NCBI RefSeq assembly: GCF_036010325.1
Contig: NZ_CP108549.1
Location: 7,874,001 to 7,938,000 of the forward strand
Source of the DNA: Streptomyces sp. NBC_01210
GTDB taxonomy: Bacteria > Actinomycetota > Actinomycetes > Streptomycetales > Streptomycetaceae
DNA length: 64,000 nucleotides
Reading direction: 5' to 3'
The notes below the pieces were generated by a model. That model was not told where the DNA came from, did no database searches, and worked only from the letters and a program-made list of their open reading frames with translations. Made by a program: the position numbers and the translations under genes. Positions 35,476 through 43,725 of the stretch are shown in pieces. Numbering within the stretch: position 1 is the stretch's first letter; every line of letters begins with the position of its first letter.

Positions 35476-36723
35476 TCAGACCCCGAACGCCGCCGGATAG
35501 CGGATCGTGCCGCGCGGCACGCCCCCGGAGCCGTCGAGTACAAGGGCCATCATGGCCTCGTCGGCCACCTCGAAGGTTGGTCTGATTCCGTACCGTGAGG
35601 CCGGTTCGAAGCCGAACCTCGGGTAGTAGCCGGGATGCCCGAGGACCAGGACGAGCCGCTCTCCGCGCACCCTGGCCAGATCCAGCACAGCCCGGACGAC
35701 CGCCTGGCCGGCACCCTTGCGCTGGTGCTCGGGAGCCACCGCGACCGGCGCGAGCGCCACCGCCGGAACGTCCTCCACATGGCACCGGGTGAGCAGTGCG
35801 TACGCCGCCACCGTGCCGTCCGCCGCCTCGGCGACATACGACGCCCCCGGCAGCCACGCCGCACCGTCGAGACGCAGCGCGTCCACCAGGCATGCCTCCT
35901 CCGTGGTCGCGAACGCCGCGGCATTGACGGCGCGCACGGCCGGGATGTCGGCCGCCGCCTCCGGCCGGGTGCGCCAGCGTGCGTCGGCGGGACGCAGCGC
36001 GTAGCCGGTGTAGCCGTACTCCGTGCCGTGCTCATGGCGCATGGCGATCTCCGCCCGGGTGGCTGCGAGCGCTTGCGCCATGCCAGGAGCCGCGACATCC
36101 CCGGCGTCGGCCCGCTCGCCGAGCGGGCCGTAGTACTCGTCCCAGTCGCTCTCGGGCTGGCGGTGCACCCCGAGGACGGTGTATCCCGCCGCGACCGCCG
36201 CGGAGGTGTTCTCGACGGTGGTACGCAGTGCGTAGTGCTGGTCCCAGAAGGCGCGGGCCTCGGCCGAGGGGTTCCCGGCCGTCCACTCGCACTCGGTGAG
36301 AACCAGTGAGCCGCCCGGCGCGAGCAGCCGCCGCCACTGCCGCAGAGCGGTGTCGAAGCCGATGTTGTACGCGGAACTCTCCGCCCAGACGAGGTCGAAC
36401 GAGCCGTCGGGGAAAGGGAGTTCGGCCATGTCGGCCTTGATGGTACGGATCGCGTCACCGAACCCGCGGGCCTCGGCGGTGTGCCGTAGCTCGTCGAGGA
36501 ACGGCTCGTGCAGATCGACCGCCGTCACCTTCGCACCGGCCTCGGCGGCCAGCAGCAGGGCGGACCGGCCGGGGCCGCAGCCCAGATCGAGCACGCGCGG
36601 ACGCGTAGGCAGTGGCCCGGCGAGGGCGAGCAGCCGACGGGAGGTGTTGTCGGAACCGGGGCCCTGCCGCGGAAGACCGTGGTGCAGGGCGAAGAAAGCG
36701 TCGTGGAGAGTGTTGTCGGACAA
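35476..36723 (-). CDS. Bifunctional SAM-dependent methyltransferase / GNAT N-acetyltransferase fusion
   Basis: 415 residues with two domains. Residues 1-245 are a class I methyltransferase with SAM motif VLDLGCGPGRSALLLAAEAG near 45, acidic loop VTAVDLHEPF and post-motif DLVWAESSAYNIGFD. Residues 255-415 are a GNAT acetyltransferase with the acetyl-CoA loop VAVAPEHQRKGAGQAVV and the tail YPRFGFEPASRYGI, closest in pattern to YhbS-type GNATs. Neither substrate is clear; a fused pair suggests sequential modification of one amine-containing metabolite or peptide. The promoter region holds a 19-bp tandem repeat (separate entry), which is unusual. Confidence 0.85.
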   Translation of the reverse strand: MSDNTLHDAFFALHHGLPRQGPGSDNTSRRLLALAGPLPTRPRVLDLGCGPGRSALLLAAEAGAKVTAVDLHEPFLDELRHTAEARGFGDAIRTIKADMAELPFPDGSFDLVWAESSAYNIGFDTALRQWRRLLAPGGSLVLTECEWTAGNPSAEARAFWDQHYALRTTVENTSAAVAAGYTVLGVHRQPESDWDEYYGPLGERADAGDVAAPGMAQALAATRAEIAMRHEHGTEYGYTGYALRPADARWRTRPEAAADIPAVRAVNAAAFATTEEACLVDALRLDGAAWLPGASYVAEAADGTVAAYALLTRCHVEDVPAVALAPVAVAPEHQRKGAGQAVVRAVLDLARVRGERLVLVLGHPGYYPRFGFEPASRYGIRPTFEVADEAMMALVLDGSGGVPRGTIRYPAAFGV

Positions 36724-36760
36724 CGTGGGAACCCTTGAGTGTGTGCGGGCTCCGGCCGGC

Positions 36761-36836
36761 GTACGGGATCAGGTCAGTCGTACAAGATCAGATCAGAGAT
36801 ACGTGATCAGGTCAGACGTACGTGATCACGTGATGC
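36761..36836. repeat. 19-bp tandem repeat, four copies, upstream of the methyltransferase-GNAT gene
   Basis: Four head-to-tail units of exactly 19 bases start at 36761, 36780, 36799 and 36818; the consensus is GTACGTGATCAGGTCAGAC. Each unit contains GATCAGGTCAG or a one- to few-base variant, and a degenerate fifth unit follows (GATCAGGTCGG at 36839). The array begins 38 bases upstream of the minus-strand gene start at 36723 and so lies across its likely promoter. The content is far less G/C-rich than the surroundings. Confidence 0.85.
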
Positions 36837-36961
36837 GAGATCAGGTCGGCCGGGAGCCCGGAAGCCGAGGACGGACCAGGCGTGGCGCTGCGCGGGGCAG
36901 CCTGCACTGCGACGGTCATCAACTCAGCTCCTCTCAAGCGTGGCGGTCAGACTAGCAGCGC

Positions 36962-37903
36962 TCAGTGACAGAGCTTGGCCTCGTGCTCCGCATGGCCAAC
37001 GGGCTCCAGCTGGAAAGTGCAGTGCTCGACATCGAAGTGATCCCCGATGCAGCCTTGCAGATCGTGCAGCATCTTCTCGTGGCCGACCGAGTCCAGGGCG
37101 CCCTGACTCACCACCACATGCGCGGAAAGCACCGGCATCCCGGAGGTGATTGTCCAGGCGTGCAGATCGTGCACGTCCTCCACGCCGGGAAGAGCGACGA
37201 TGTGCGCCCGCACCTCACCCATGTCGACGCCCTGGGGAGCCGCCTCCAGCAGGACGTTGAGGGTTTCCCGCAGCAGTTTCCAGGTGCGCGGCACGATCAT
37301 GAGGCCGATGACCAGTGACGCGATGGGGTCGGCCGCCTCCCAGCCGGTGGCGATGATGATGCCGGCCGAGACCAGCACCGTGAGCGAGCCGAGCGTGTCC
37401 GCGAGCACCTCCAGATACGCCCCGCGCACATTGAGGCTCTCCTTCTGGCCGCGCACCAGCAGGGACAGCGAGATCATGTTGGCGACGAGACCGATGAGGG
37501 CGAAGGCGATGGTGAGCGCGCCCTTGGTCTCGGCCGGTGTGATGAAGCGCTGCACCGCCTCGTACAGCAGATAGCCGCCGACTCCGAGGAGCAGCAGACA
37601 GTTGGCGAGGGCCGCGAGGATCTCGGCCCGTGCGTAGCCGAAGGTGCGGTTCTGTACGGCCGGGCGGTTGGCGAAGTGGATCGCCAGCAGCGCCATTGCG
37701 AGGCCGACCCCGTCGGTCGCCATATGGGCGGCGTCGGCGATCAGGGCGAGGGAGCCGGAGAGCACACCGCCGACGATCTCCAGGACCATCACGCCCAGCG
37801 TGATCGTCAGCGCGATGCGCAGGCGCCCCTGGTAGGCCGCGGCAGCGGTGCCGGTCGGCGGCGGTCCGCCGTGCGAGTGCCCGTGATCGTGCCCAGCCCC
37901 CAT
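36962..37903 (-). CDS. Cation diffusion facilitator family transporter (CzcD/ZitB type)
   Basis: 313 residues. Histidine-rich N-terminus (HDHGHSHGG), six membrane segments, metal-site patterns LIADAAHMATDGVG (TM2) and EVLADTLGSL (TM5, HxxxD replaced by ADTLGSL), and a C-terminal cytosolic domain with HDLHAWTITSGMPVLSAHV, typical of zinc CDFs. Likely Zn2+ (or Cd2+/Co2+) efflux. It differs clearly from the CDF protein encoded at 5293-6213. No adjacent metalloregulator gene was seen. Confidence 0.9.
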   Translation of the reverse strand: MGAGHDHGHSHGGPPPTGTAAAAYQGRLRIALTITLGVMVLEIVGGVLSGSLALIADAAHMATDGVGLAMALLAIHFANRPAVQNRTFGYARAEILAALANCLLLLGVGGYLLYEAVQRFITPAETKGALTIAFALIGLVANMISLSLLVRGQKESLNVRGAYLEVLADTLGSLTVLVSAGIIIATGWEAADPIASLVIGLMIVPRTWKLLRETLNVLLEAAPQGVDMGEVRAHIVALPGVEDVHDLHAWTITSGMPVLSAHVVVSQGALDSVGHEKMLHDLQGCIGDHFDVEHCTFQLEPVGHAEHEAKLCH

Positions 37904-38002
37904 GAGGACGCCTCCTGGTCGTCGAAACGATCTGCCGAGACCTCAGTGAACTACGGGTGGGGGGTATCGGGCAACACGGCACTGAACACCGTTGTCATAT
38001 CA

Positions 38003-38032
38003 CCTGACCTGCGGAAATGACCGCAGGTCAGG
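38003..38032 (-). terminator. Strong hairpin terminator after galE
   Basis: Perfect 12-bp arms CCTGACCTGCGG (38003-38014) / CCGCAGGTCAGG (38021-38032), loop AAATGA, 12 bases past the galE stop codon on the minus strand. Confidence 0.8.
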
Positions 38033-38044
38033 GCGCTGACAAGA

Positions 38045-39028
38045 TCATTTGATCCGAGCCTCCGGGTGCCGCAGGCACCAGCCGTCCCAGGCCGACTCGA
38101 CCATCTCGCGCACACCTCGCGAGGACGTCCAGTCCAGCTCCTTGGCGATCAGATCGACCGAGGCGACGGCCTTCGCCGCATCGCCGGGACGGCGCGGCTC
38201 GACGACCGGCTCGTCGGTGAACCCCGTGATCTCGGCCACCACGTCGGCGAGCTCGCGCACCGAGACACCGACCCCACGGCCGATATTGACCGTCAGATCC
38301 CCGCCGCCGTCCTGCTCGGCCAGCCGGCGCGCGACCGCGAGATGGGCGTCGGCCAGATCCGAGACATGGATGTAGTCACGGATGCAGGTGCCGTCAGGGG
38401 TCGCGTAGTCGGCGCCGAAGATCCGCGGAGCCTCACCGCGGGTGATCCGGTCGAAGAACATCGGGATGATGTTGAACACCCCGGTGTCGGCCAGCTCCGG
38501 CCGCTCCGCCCCCGCGACATTGAAGTAGCGCAGACAGGCGGTGGACAGGGAGTGCGCCCGGCCGGTCGCCCGGACCAGCCACTCGCCCGCGAGCTTCGTC
38601 TCGCCGTACGGATTGATCGGCTCGCACGGAGCGGACTCGGGGATCAGGTCCATCTCCGGTACGCCGTACACGGCGGCCGATGACGAGAACAGGAACTGCT
38701 TCACGCCGGCCTCGACGACCGCCTCCAGGAGCACCGTCAGACCGTGCACATTCTCACGGTAGTAGTGCAGCGGCTGCTCGACGGACTGTCCGACCTGCTT
38801 CTTCGCCGCGAGATGTACGACACCGGTCACAGCGTGCTCGGCGAGCGTGCGGTCCAGCAGCTTCCGGTCCAGGACCGCCCCGCGCACCAGCGGGATCCCC
38901 TCCGGCAGCCGCTCGGCGACGCCCGACGAGACATCGTCGAGGACCACGACCCGCTCACCTGCCGCCGTCATGGCCCGCGCCACATGCGCTCCGATATACC
39001 CCGCCCCACCTGTGATCAGCCAAGTCAT
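38045..39028 (-). CDS. galE: UDP-glucose 4-epimerase
   Basis: 327 residues starting at MTWLITGGAGYIGAHVARAM, the NAD-binding GxxGxxG of extended SDR enzymes; the longer open frame upstream was rejected. The catalytic set is present: Ser in SSSAAVYG, Tyr and Lys in NPYGETKLAGE. ACLRYFNVAGA and IRDYIHVSDLA are typical of GalE. It interconverts UDP-glucose and UDP-galactose. It is divergent from the envelope-polymer cluster that starts at 39254, so it might supply UDP-galactose to it. The alpha-galactosidase at the right end of the window is too far to be an operon partner. Confidence 0.93.
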   Translation of the reverse strand: MTWLITGGAGYIGAHVARAMTAAGERVVVLDDVSSGVAERLPEGIPLVRGAVLDRKLLDRTLAEHAVTGVVHLAAKKQVGQSVEQPLHYYRENVHGLTVLLEAVVEAGVKQFLFSSSAAVYGVPEMDLIPESAPCEPINPYGETKLAGEWLVRATGRAHSLSTACLRYFNVAGAERPELADTGVFNIIPMFFDRITRGEAPRIFGADYATPDGTCIRDYIHVSDLADAHLAVARRLAEQDGGGDLTVNIGRGVGVSVRELADVVAEITGFTDEPVVEPRRPGDAAKAVASVDLIAKELDWTSSRGVREMVESAWDGWCLRHPEARIK

Positions 39029-39253
39029 GCCGACCACCCTAGGCCCTGCCGGTCCGCGGTTTGTCGGGCGAGGCATGCATCGACGATGATGATCGCGGCG
39101 GGCCCTTCGGGGCCCGGTCCGTGCCGAGCGGGGCGTAAACGGCCAGTGAACTCCCGCTTCCGTTCATCCGATAGCCTCTGCCGACGTGCCGCCGCCCGCG
39201 TAGCCGGGCCGGGCCGCCGCACCCGCACCGTCAGTTCCAAGGAGTGAGTTCGT

Positions 39254-41185
39254 CTGTCGACCGCCATCCTCACCGGTCCGCCGGTACCCGGATCGTCGCT
39301 CGAGGGCGATCTGCGGTCGCTGGGCTTTGACGTACGGGTCGCCTCCGGCGCCGAGGACACCGCCGCGCTGATCGACGCCGTACCGGTCGCCGACCGCGTC
39401 GCCGTCGTCGACCCCCATTTCGTCGGGCACGTCCACGCGCTGCGGCTGGCACTGACCGATCCCCGCTTCCCGGCCGCCGCGGTTCCGGGCGCGCTCACGG
39501 CGCAGCCCGAGGCGCGGACTGCCCTGAGCCGCGCACTGTCGGTCACCGCGGGCACCGGAACGACGTCCCGCGCGGACGGACCCGCACCGTCCGGAGCCGC
39601 CGCAGAGGGACCCGCACGGCCCGGAGCCACCGCAGAGGCGGCGACCGGCGCACGGCCCGGCGGCGTGGCCGACACCAGCGACACCCTGTCGGCCGTCCAG
39701 ACCGCGGTGCTGCCCGACGCGCTCGCCGACGCGCTCGACGCGGACGGCACCGCCGTGCACCGGCCCGAGCTGGGGTCGCTCGTCGCGACCGTTCCCGGTG
39801 ACCCACAGGCTCGCAATGAGGCCCGGCAGGCAATCGCCGCGGTCGATGACGAAGCTGTACGCCTGCGCTCGGCCGTGAAGGCCCGTGACGGGTTCTTCAC
39901 CACCTTCTGCATCAGCCCGTACTCGCGCTACCTCGCCCGCTGGTGCGCCCGCCGCGGATTCACCCCCAACCAGGTCACCACCGCCTCGCTGCTCACCGCG
40001 CTGATCGCGGCGGCCGGAGCGGCCACCGGCACCCGCGCCGGATACATCGCGGCAGGCCTGCTGCTGCTCTTCTCCTTCGTCCTGGACTGCACCGATGGGC
40101 AGCTCGCCCGCTACTCGCTGCAGTACTCGACGATGGGCGCCTGGCTGGACGCGACCTTCGACCGTGCCAAGGAGTACGCCTACTACGCGGGCCTCGCCCT
40201 CGGCGCCGCCCGCAGCGGTGATGACGTCTGGGCGCTCGCGCTCGGCGCGATGGTGCTGCAGACCTGCCGGCACGTCGTCGACTTCTCCTTCAACGAGGCG
40301 AACCACGACGCGACGGCCAACACCAGTCCCACGGCGGCCCTCTCCGACAAGCTCGACAGCGTCGGCTGGACGGTCTGGATACGCCGGATGATCGTGCTGC
40401 CGATCGGTGAGCGCTGGGCGATGATCGCCGTGCTCACTGCCGTGACCAGCCCTCGCACCGTCTTCTACGCGCTGCTGATCGGCTGCGGGCTGGCTGCCTG
40501 CTACACCACCGCCGGCCGTGTCCTGCGCTCGCTGACCCGCAAGGCGCAGCGCACCGACCGCGCCGCCCGGGCGCTCGCGGACCTCGCCGACTCGGGCCCA
40601 CTCGCCGAAGCCGTCGCGCGCTCCTTCAGGACGCGTGCGCAGAGCCTCCCCGGGTTCCTGCCGCTCGCGACCGCCGTGGCCGGCGGCGCCGCTCTCGTGG
40701 CGACCGCCGCCTTCACCGACTACGGCACCGTCTGGCCCGCCCTCGCCGCTGTGGTGTATGTCATCACCTCGGGCCTCGCCGTCGCCCGCCCCCTGAAGGG
40801 CGCACTCGACTGGCTCGTCCCACCGGTGTTCAGGGCCGCCGAGTACGGCACTGTCCTGGTGCTCGCGGCCCGCGCCGACGTGAACGGGGCATTGCCCGCG
40901 GCTTTCGGGCTGGTAGCGGCAGTCGCCTACCATCACTACGACACGGTCTACCGCATCCGCGGCGGTACGGGCGCGCCCCCGCACTGGCTGGTGCGGGCGA
41001 TCGGCGGGCACGAAGGACGGATCCTGGCAGTCGCGCTGCTGGCCGCCCTGCTCAACAACTCGGACTTCACCACCGCGCTGACGGTCCTTGCTGTGGCCGT
41101 GGCACTCGTGGTGCTCGTCGAGAGCATCCGCTTCTGGGTGTCCTCCGGAGCACCCGCCGTACATGACGAAGGAGAACCCGCATGA
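39254..41185 (+). CDS. CDP-alcohol phosphatidyltransferase family protein (DUF5941-type), apparent CTG start
   Basis: 643 residues if translation begins at CTG 39254. An in-frame TGA stands at 39245, and no ATG, GTG or TTG occurs before the GTG at 39665. Yet codons 39254-39664 have strong coding bias and read as ordered protein (STAILTGPPVPGSSLEGDLR, VAVVDPHFVGHVHALRLALT), and AAGGAG lies nine bases before the CTG. Full-length residues 278-303 carry the CDP-alcohol phosphatidyltransferase motif with all key residues: Asp278, Asp281-Gly282, Ala285-Arg286, Gly295, Asp299, Asp303. Several membrane helices surround it. It transfers a phospho-alcohol from a CDP-alcohol to an unknown acceptor. The end overlaps the next gene by 4 bases. 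First gene of the envelope cluster. Confidence 0.85.
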   Translation: MSTAILTGPPVPGSSLEGDLRSLGFDVRVASGAEDTAALIDAVPVADRVAVVDPHFVGHVHALRLALTDPRFPAAAVPGALTAQPEARTALSRALSVTAGTGTTSRADGPAPSGAAAEGPARPGATAEAATGARPGGVADTSDTLSAVQTAVLPDALADALDADGTAVHRPELGSLVATVPGDPQARNEARQAIAAVDDEAVRLRSAVKARDGFFTTFCISPYSRYLARWCARRGFTPNQVTTASLLTALIAAAGAATGTRAGYIAAGLLLLFSFVLDCTDGQLARYSLQYSTMGAWLDATFDRAKEYAYYAGLALGAARSGDDVWALALGAMVLQTCRHVVDFSFNEANHDATANTSPTAALSDKLDSVGWTVWIRRMIVLPIGERWAMIAVLTAVTSPRTVFYALLIGCGLAACYTTAGRVLRSLTRKAQRTDRAARALADLADSGPLAEAVARSFRTRAQSLPGFLPLATAVAGGAALVATAAFTDYGTVWPALAAVVYVITSGLAVARPLKGALDWLVPPVFRAAEYGTVLVLAARADVNGALPAAFGLVAAVAYHHYDTVYRIRGGTGAPPHWLVRAIGGHEGRILAVALLAALLNNSDFTTALTVLAVAVALVVLVESIRFWVSSGAPAVHDEGEPA

Positions 41186-41919
41186 TCGGCCTTGTACTGG
41201 CAGCCGGTGCCGGACGGCGTCTGCGCCCCTACACCGACACGCTCCCGAAGGCCCTCGTGCCCGTCGACGGCGACACCACCGTCCTCGACCTCACCCTGGG
41301 GAACTTCGCGGAGATCGGGCTCACCGAGGCCGCCATAGTCGTCGGCTACCGCAAGGAGGCCGTGTACGAGCGCAAGGCCGCCCTCGAGGCGAAGTACGGC
41401 CTCAAGCTGACCCTTGTCGACAACGACAAGGCCGAGGAGTGGAACAACGCCTACTCCCTGTGGTGCGCCCGTGACGTCCTCAAGCAGGGCGTCATCCTCG
41501 CCAACGGCGACACCGTCCACCCGGTCTCCGTCGAGCAGACCCTGCTCGCCGCCCGCGGCAACGGCCAGAAGATCATCCTTGCCCTCGACACGGTGAAGCA
41601 CCTCGCCGACGAGGAGATGAAGGTCATCACGGACGGTGACAAGGGCGTTCAGCGCATCACCAAGCTGATGGACCCGGCCACCGCCACCGGCGAGTACATC
41701 GGCGTCACCCTCATCGAGCCCGAGGCTGCCGACGAGCTCGCGGACGCGCTGAAGACCACCTTCGAGCGCGACCCCGACCTCTACTACGAGGACGGCTACC
41801 AGGAGCTCGTGAACCGCGGCTTCACCGTGGACGTGGCCCCCATCGGCGACGTCAAGTGGGTCGAGATCGACAACCACGACGACCTCGCGAAGGGCCGTGA
41901 AATCGCGTGCCTGTACTGA
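41182..41919 (+). CDS. Sugar/alcohol-phosphate nucleotidyltransferase (LicC-like)
   Basis: 245 residues, ATG after AAGGAG. The NTP-transferase signature is at the N-terminus (LVLAAGAGRRLRPYTDTLPK) with the catalytic Lys23 in PKALVPV, and acidic metal residues in ILANGDTVHP and WVEIDNHDDL. The fold and length match phosphocholine cytidylyltransferase LicC and inositol-1-phosphate cytidylyltransferase more than the larger glucose-1-phosphate enzymes. Between two CDP-alcohol phosphatidyltransferases and next to a glycerol-1-phosphate dehydrogenase, it probably makes the CDP-alcohol they use, for example CDP-glycerol. The product is inferred only from context. Confidence 0.88.
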   Translation: MIGLVLAAGAGRRLRPYTDTLPKALVPVDGDTTVLDLTLGNFAEIGLTEAAIVVGYRKEAVYERKAALEAKYGLKLTLVDNDKAEEWNNAYSLWCARDVLKQGVILANGDTVHPVSVEQTLLAARGNGQKIILALDTVKHLADEEMKVITDGDKGVQRITKLMDPATATGEYIGVTLIEPEAADELADALKTTFERDPDLYYEDGYQELVNRGFTVDVAPIGDVKWVEIDNHDDLAKGREIACLY

Positions 41920-42968
41920 CCCGGCTGATCCCGTCCCCGGTCGTCGTCGACATCCGCACGGGAGCCCTCGACGACCTGGTCGGCCTCCTCGCCGACCAGC
42001 GGATCTCGGCGTCGGGCAGGCTCGCCTTCGCGATCAGCAACGGCTCCGGCCAGGCGCTGCGCGAGAAGCTCGCGCCACTGCTGCCGGACGCCGACTGGTA
42101 CGCGGTCGCCGACGGAACGATCGACTCGGCCGTGAAGCTGGCCGACGACATCAAGGGCAAGCGGTACGACGCGGTCGTCGGTCTCGGCGGCGGCAAGATC
42201 ATCGACGTGGCGAAGTACGCCGCGGCCCGCGTCGGGCTGCCGATGGTCGCAGTCGCCACGAACCTCGCGCACGACGGGCTCTGCTCCCCGGTCGCCACTC
42301 TCGACAACGACAACGGCCGGGGCTCCTACGGAGTCCCCACACCGATCGCCGTCGTCATCGACCTGGATGTGGTCCGCGACGCCCCGGTGCGCTACGTACG
42401 TTCCGGCATCGGCGACGCGATCTCGAACATCTCGTGTGTCGCCGACTGGGAGCTCTCCCACCGGCTGACCGGCGAGTCCATCGACGGACTGGCCGCCGCA
42501 ATGGCCCGTCAGGCCGGCGAGGCAGTGCTCCGGCATCCCGGCGGCATCGGCGACGACGCCTTCCTCACCGTCCTCGCCGAAGGGCTGGTCCTGACGGGTA
42601 TCTCGATGTCGGTGGCCGGCGACAGCCGACCCGCCTCCGGCGCCTGCCATGAGATCAACCACGCCTTCGACCTGCTGTACCCCAAGCGCTCAGCGCTCCA
42701 CGGCGAGCAGGTGGGCCTCGGCGCCGCCTTCGCGATGCATCTGCGCGGTGCCCACGACGACGCGGGACTCTTCGCCGAGGTGCTGCGCAGACACGGCCTG
42801 CCGGTGCTGCCCGAGGAAATCGGGTTCTCCACGGACGAGTTCGTCAAGGCCGTGGAATACGCACCGCAGACCCGTCCGGGCCGCTTCACCATCCTCGAGC
42901 ACCTTGACCTCACCACCGATCAGATCAGGGACGCGTACGCCGACTATGCCAAGACCATCAGTAGCTGA
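41907..42968 (+). CDS. Glycerol-1-phosphate dehydrogenase-like protein (AraM/EgsA family)
   Basis: 353 residues, GTG start, overlapping the previous gene by 13 bases. Iron/zinc alcohol dehydrogenase superfamily, with features of sn-glycerol-1-phosphate dehydrogenase: nucleotide loop GLGGGKIID (93-100), substrate loop NLAHDGLCSP (119-128), and metal ligands Asp170 (SGIGDAISN), His248 (SGACHEINHAFD) and His265 (ALHGEQVGLG). The family reduces dihydroxyacetone phosphate to sn-glycerol-1-phosphate, the archaeal enantiomer, rare in bacteria (B. subtilis AraM). Here it would feed the nucleotidyltransferase encoded just upstream. Other polyol-phosphate products are possible. Confidence 0.87.
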   Translation: MPVLTRLIPSPVVVDIRTGALDDLVGLLADQRISASGRLAFAISNGSGQALREKLAPLLPDADWYAVADGTIDSAVKLADDIKGKRYDAVVGLGGGKIIDVAKYAAARVGLPMVAVATNLAHDGLCSPVATLDNDNGRGSYGVPTPIAVVIDLDVVRDAPVRYVRSGIGDAISNISCVADWELSHRLTGESIDGLAAAMARQAGEAVLRHPGGIGDDAFLTVLAEGLVLTGISMSVAGDSRPASGACHEINHAFDLLYPKRSALHGEQVGLGAAFAMHLRGAHDDAGLFAEVLRRHGLPVLPEEIGFSTDEFVKAVEYAPQTRPGRFTILEHLDLTTDQIRDAYADYAKTISS

Positions 42969-43725
42969 ACTCCGTCCGGTCGTTCACCCGGAGGGAGTGA
43001 AGGACCGGCGAAGCGGCGAGCACTGGGGCGGCCGCCTGTACATGCGCGAGATCTCCCTGCGCATCACCCGCCGCCTGGTCACCACCAAGGTCACGCCGAA
43101 CCAGCTGACCTACCTGATGACCCTCTGCGGCGTCCTCGCGGCCCCCGCCCTGCTCGTGCCGGGCGTCTGGGGCGCCGTCTTCGGCGTCGTGGCGGTCCAG
43201 CTCTACCTGCTGCTCGACTGCGTCGACGGCGAGGTCGCCCGCTGGAAGAAGCAGTTCTCGCTCTCCGGCGTGTACCTGGACCGCGTCGGTGCCTACCTGT
43301 GCGACGCGGCGGTCCTGGTCGGCTTCGGCCTGCGCGCCGCCGACCTGTGGGGCCCCGGGCGGATCGACTGGCTGTGGGCCTTCCTCGGCACCCTCGCCGC
43401 GCTCGGCGCGATCCTGATCAAGGCCGAGACCGACCTGGTCGGGGTCGCCCGCCACCAGGGCGGGCTGCCGCCGGTCAAGGAGGCGGCGTCCGAGCCCCGC
43501 TCGTCCGGCATGGCACTGGCCCGCCGGGCCGCCGGCGCGCTGAAGTTCCACCGGCTCGTCCTCGGCATCGAGGCGTCCCTGCTCATCCTGGTGCTCGCCG
43601 TCCTGGACGCGGTCCGGGGTGACCTGTTCTTCTCGCGCCTCGGCGTCGCCCTGCTGGCCGGCATCGCGCTGCTCCAGACGCTGCTGCACCTGGTGTCCAT
43701 CCTGGCCTCGAGCAGGCTCAAGTGA
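42946..43725 (+). CDS. CDP-alcohol phosphatidyltransferase family protein with altered catalytic motif
   Basis: 259 residues from the ATG reading PRPSVAELRPVVHP, overlapping the previous gene by 23 bases; that N-terminal block is what I know from Streptomyces relatives. Membrane protein with about five helices. The motif residues Asp91, Asp94-Gly95, Ala98-Arg99, Gly108 and Asp112 are in place, but the position of the fourth aspartate, the proposed catalytic base, is Ala116 (GVYLDRVGAYL). Thus either the base comes from elsewhere or this protein has a changed role. It overlaps the glycosyltransferase gene by 4 bases. Confidence 0.87.
   Translation: MPRPSVAELRPVVHPEGVKDRRSGEHWGGRLYMREISLRITRRLVTTKVTPNQLTYLMTLCGVLAAPALLVPGVWGAVFGVVAVQLYLLLDCVDGEVARWKKQFSLSGVYLDRVGAYLCDAAVLVGFGLRAADLWGPGRIDWLWAFLGTLAALGAILIKAETDLVGVARHQGGLPPVKEAASEPRSSGMALARRAAGALKFHRLVLGIEASLLILVLAVLDAVRGDLFFSRLGVALLAGIALLQTLLHLVSILASSRLK

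Noticed and set aside
36761..36850. CRISPR-like array
   Set aside because: The 19-base units are contiguous with no unique spacers, and no cas gene is present.
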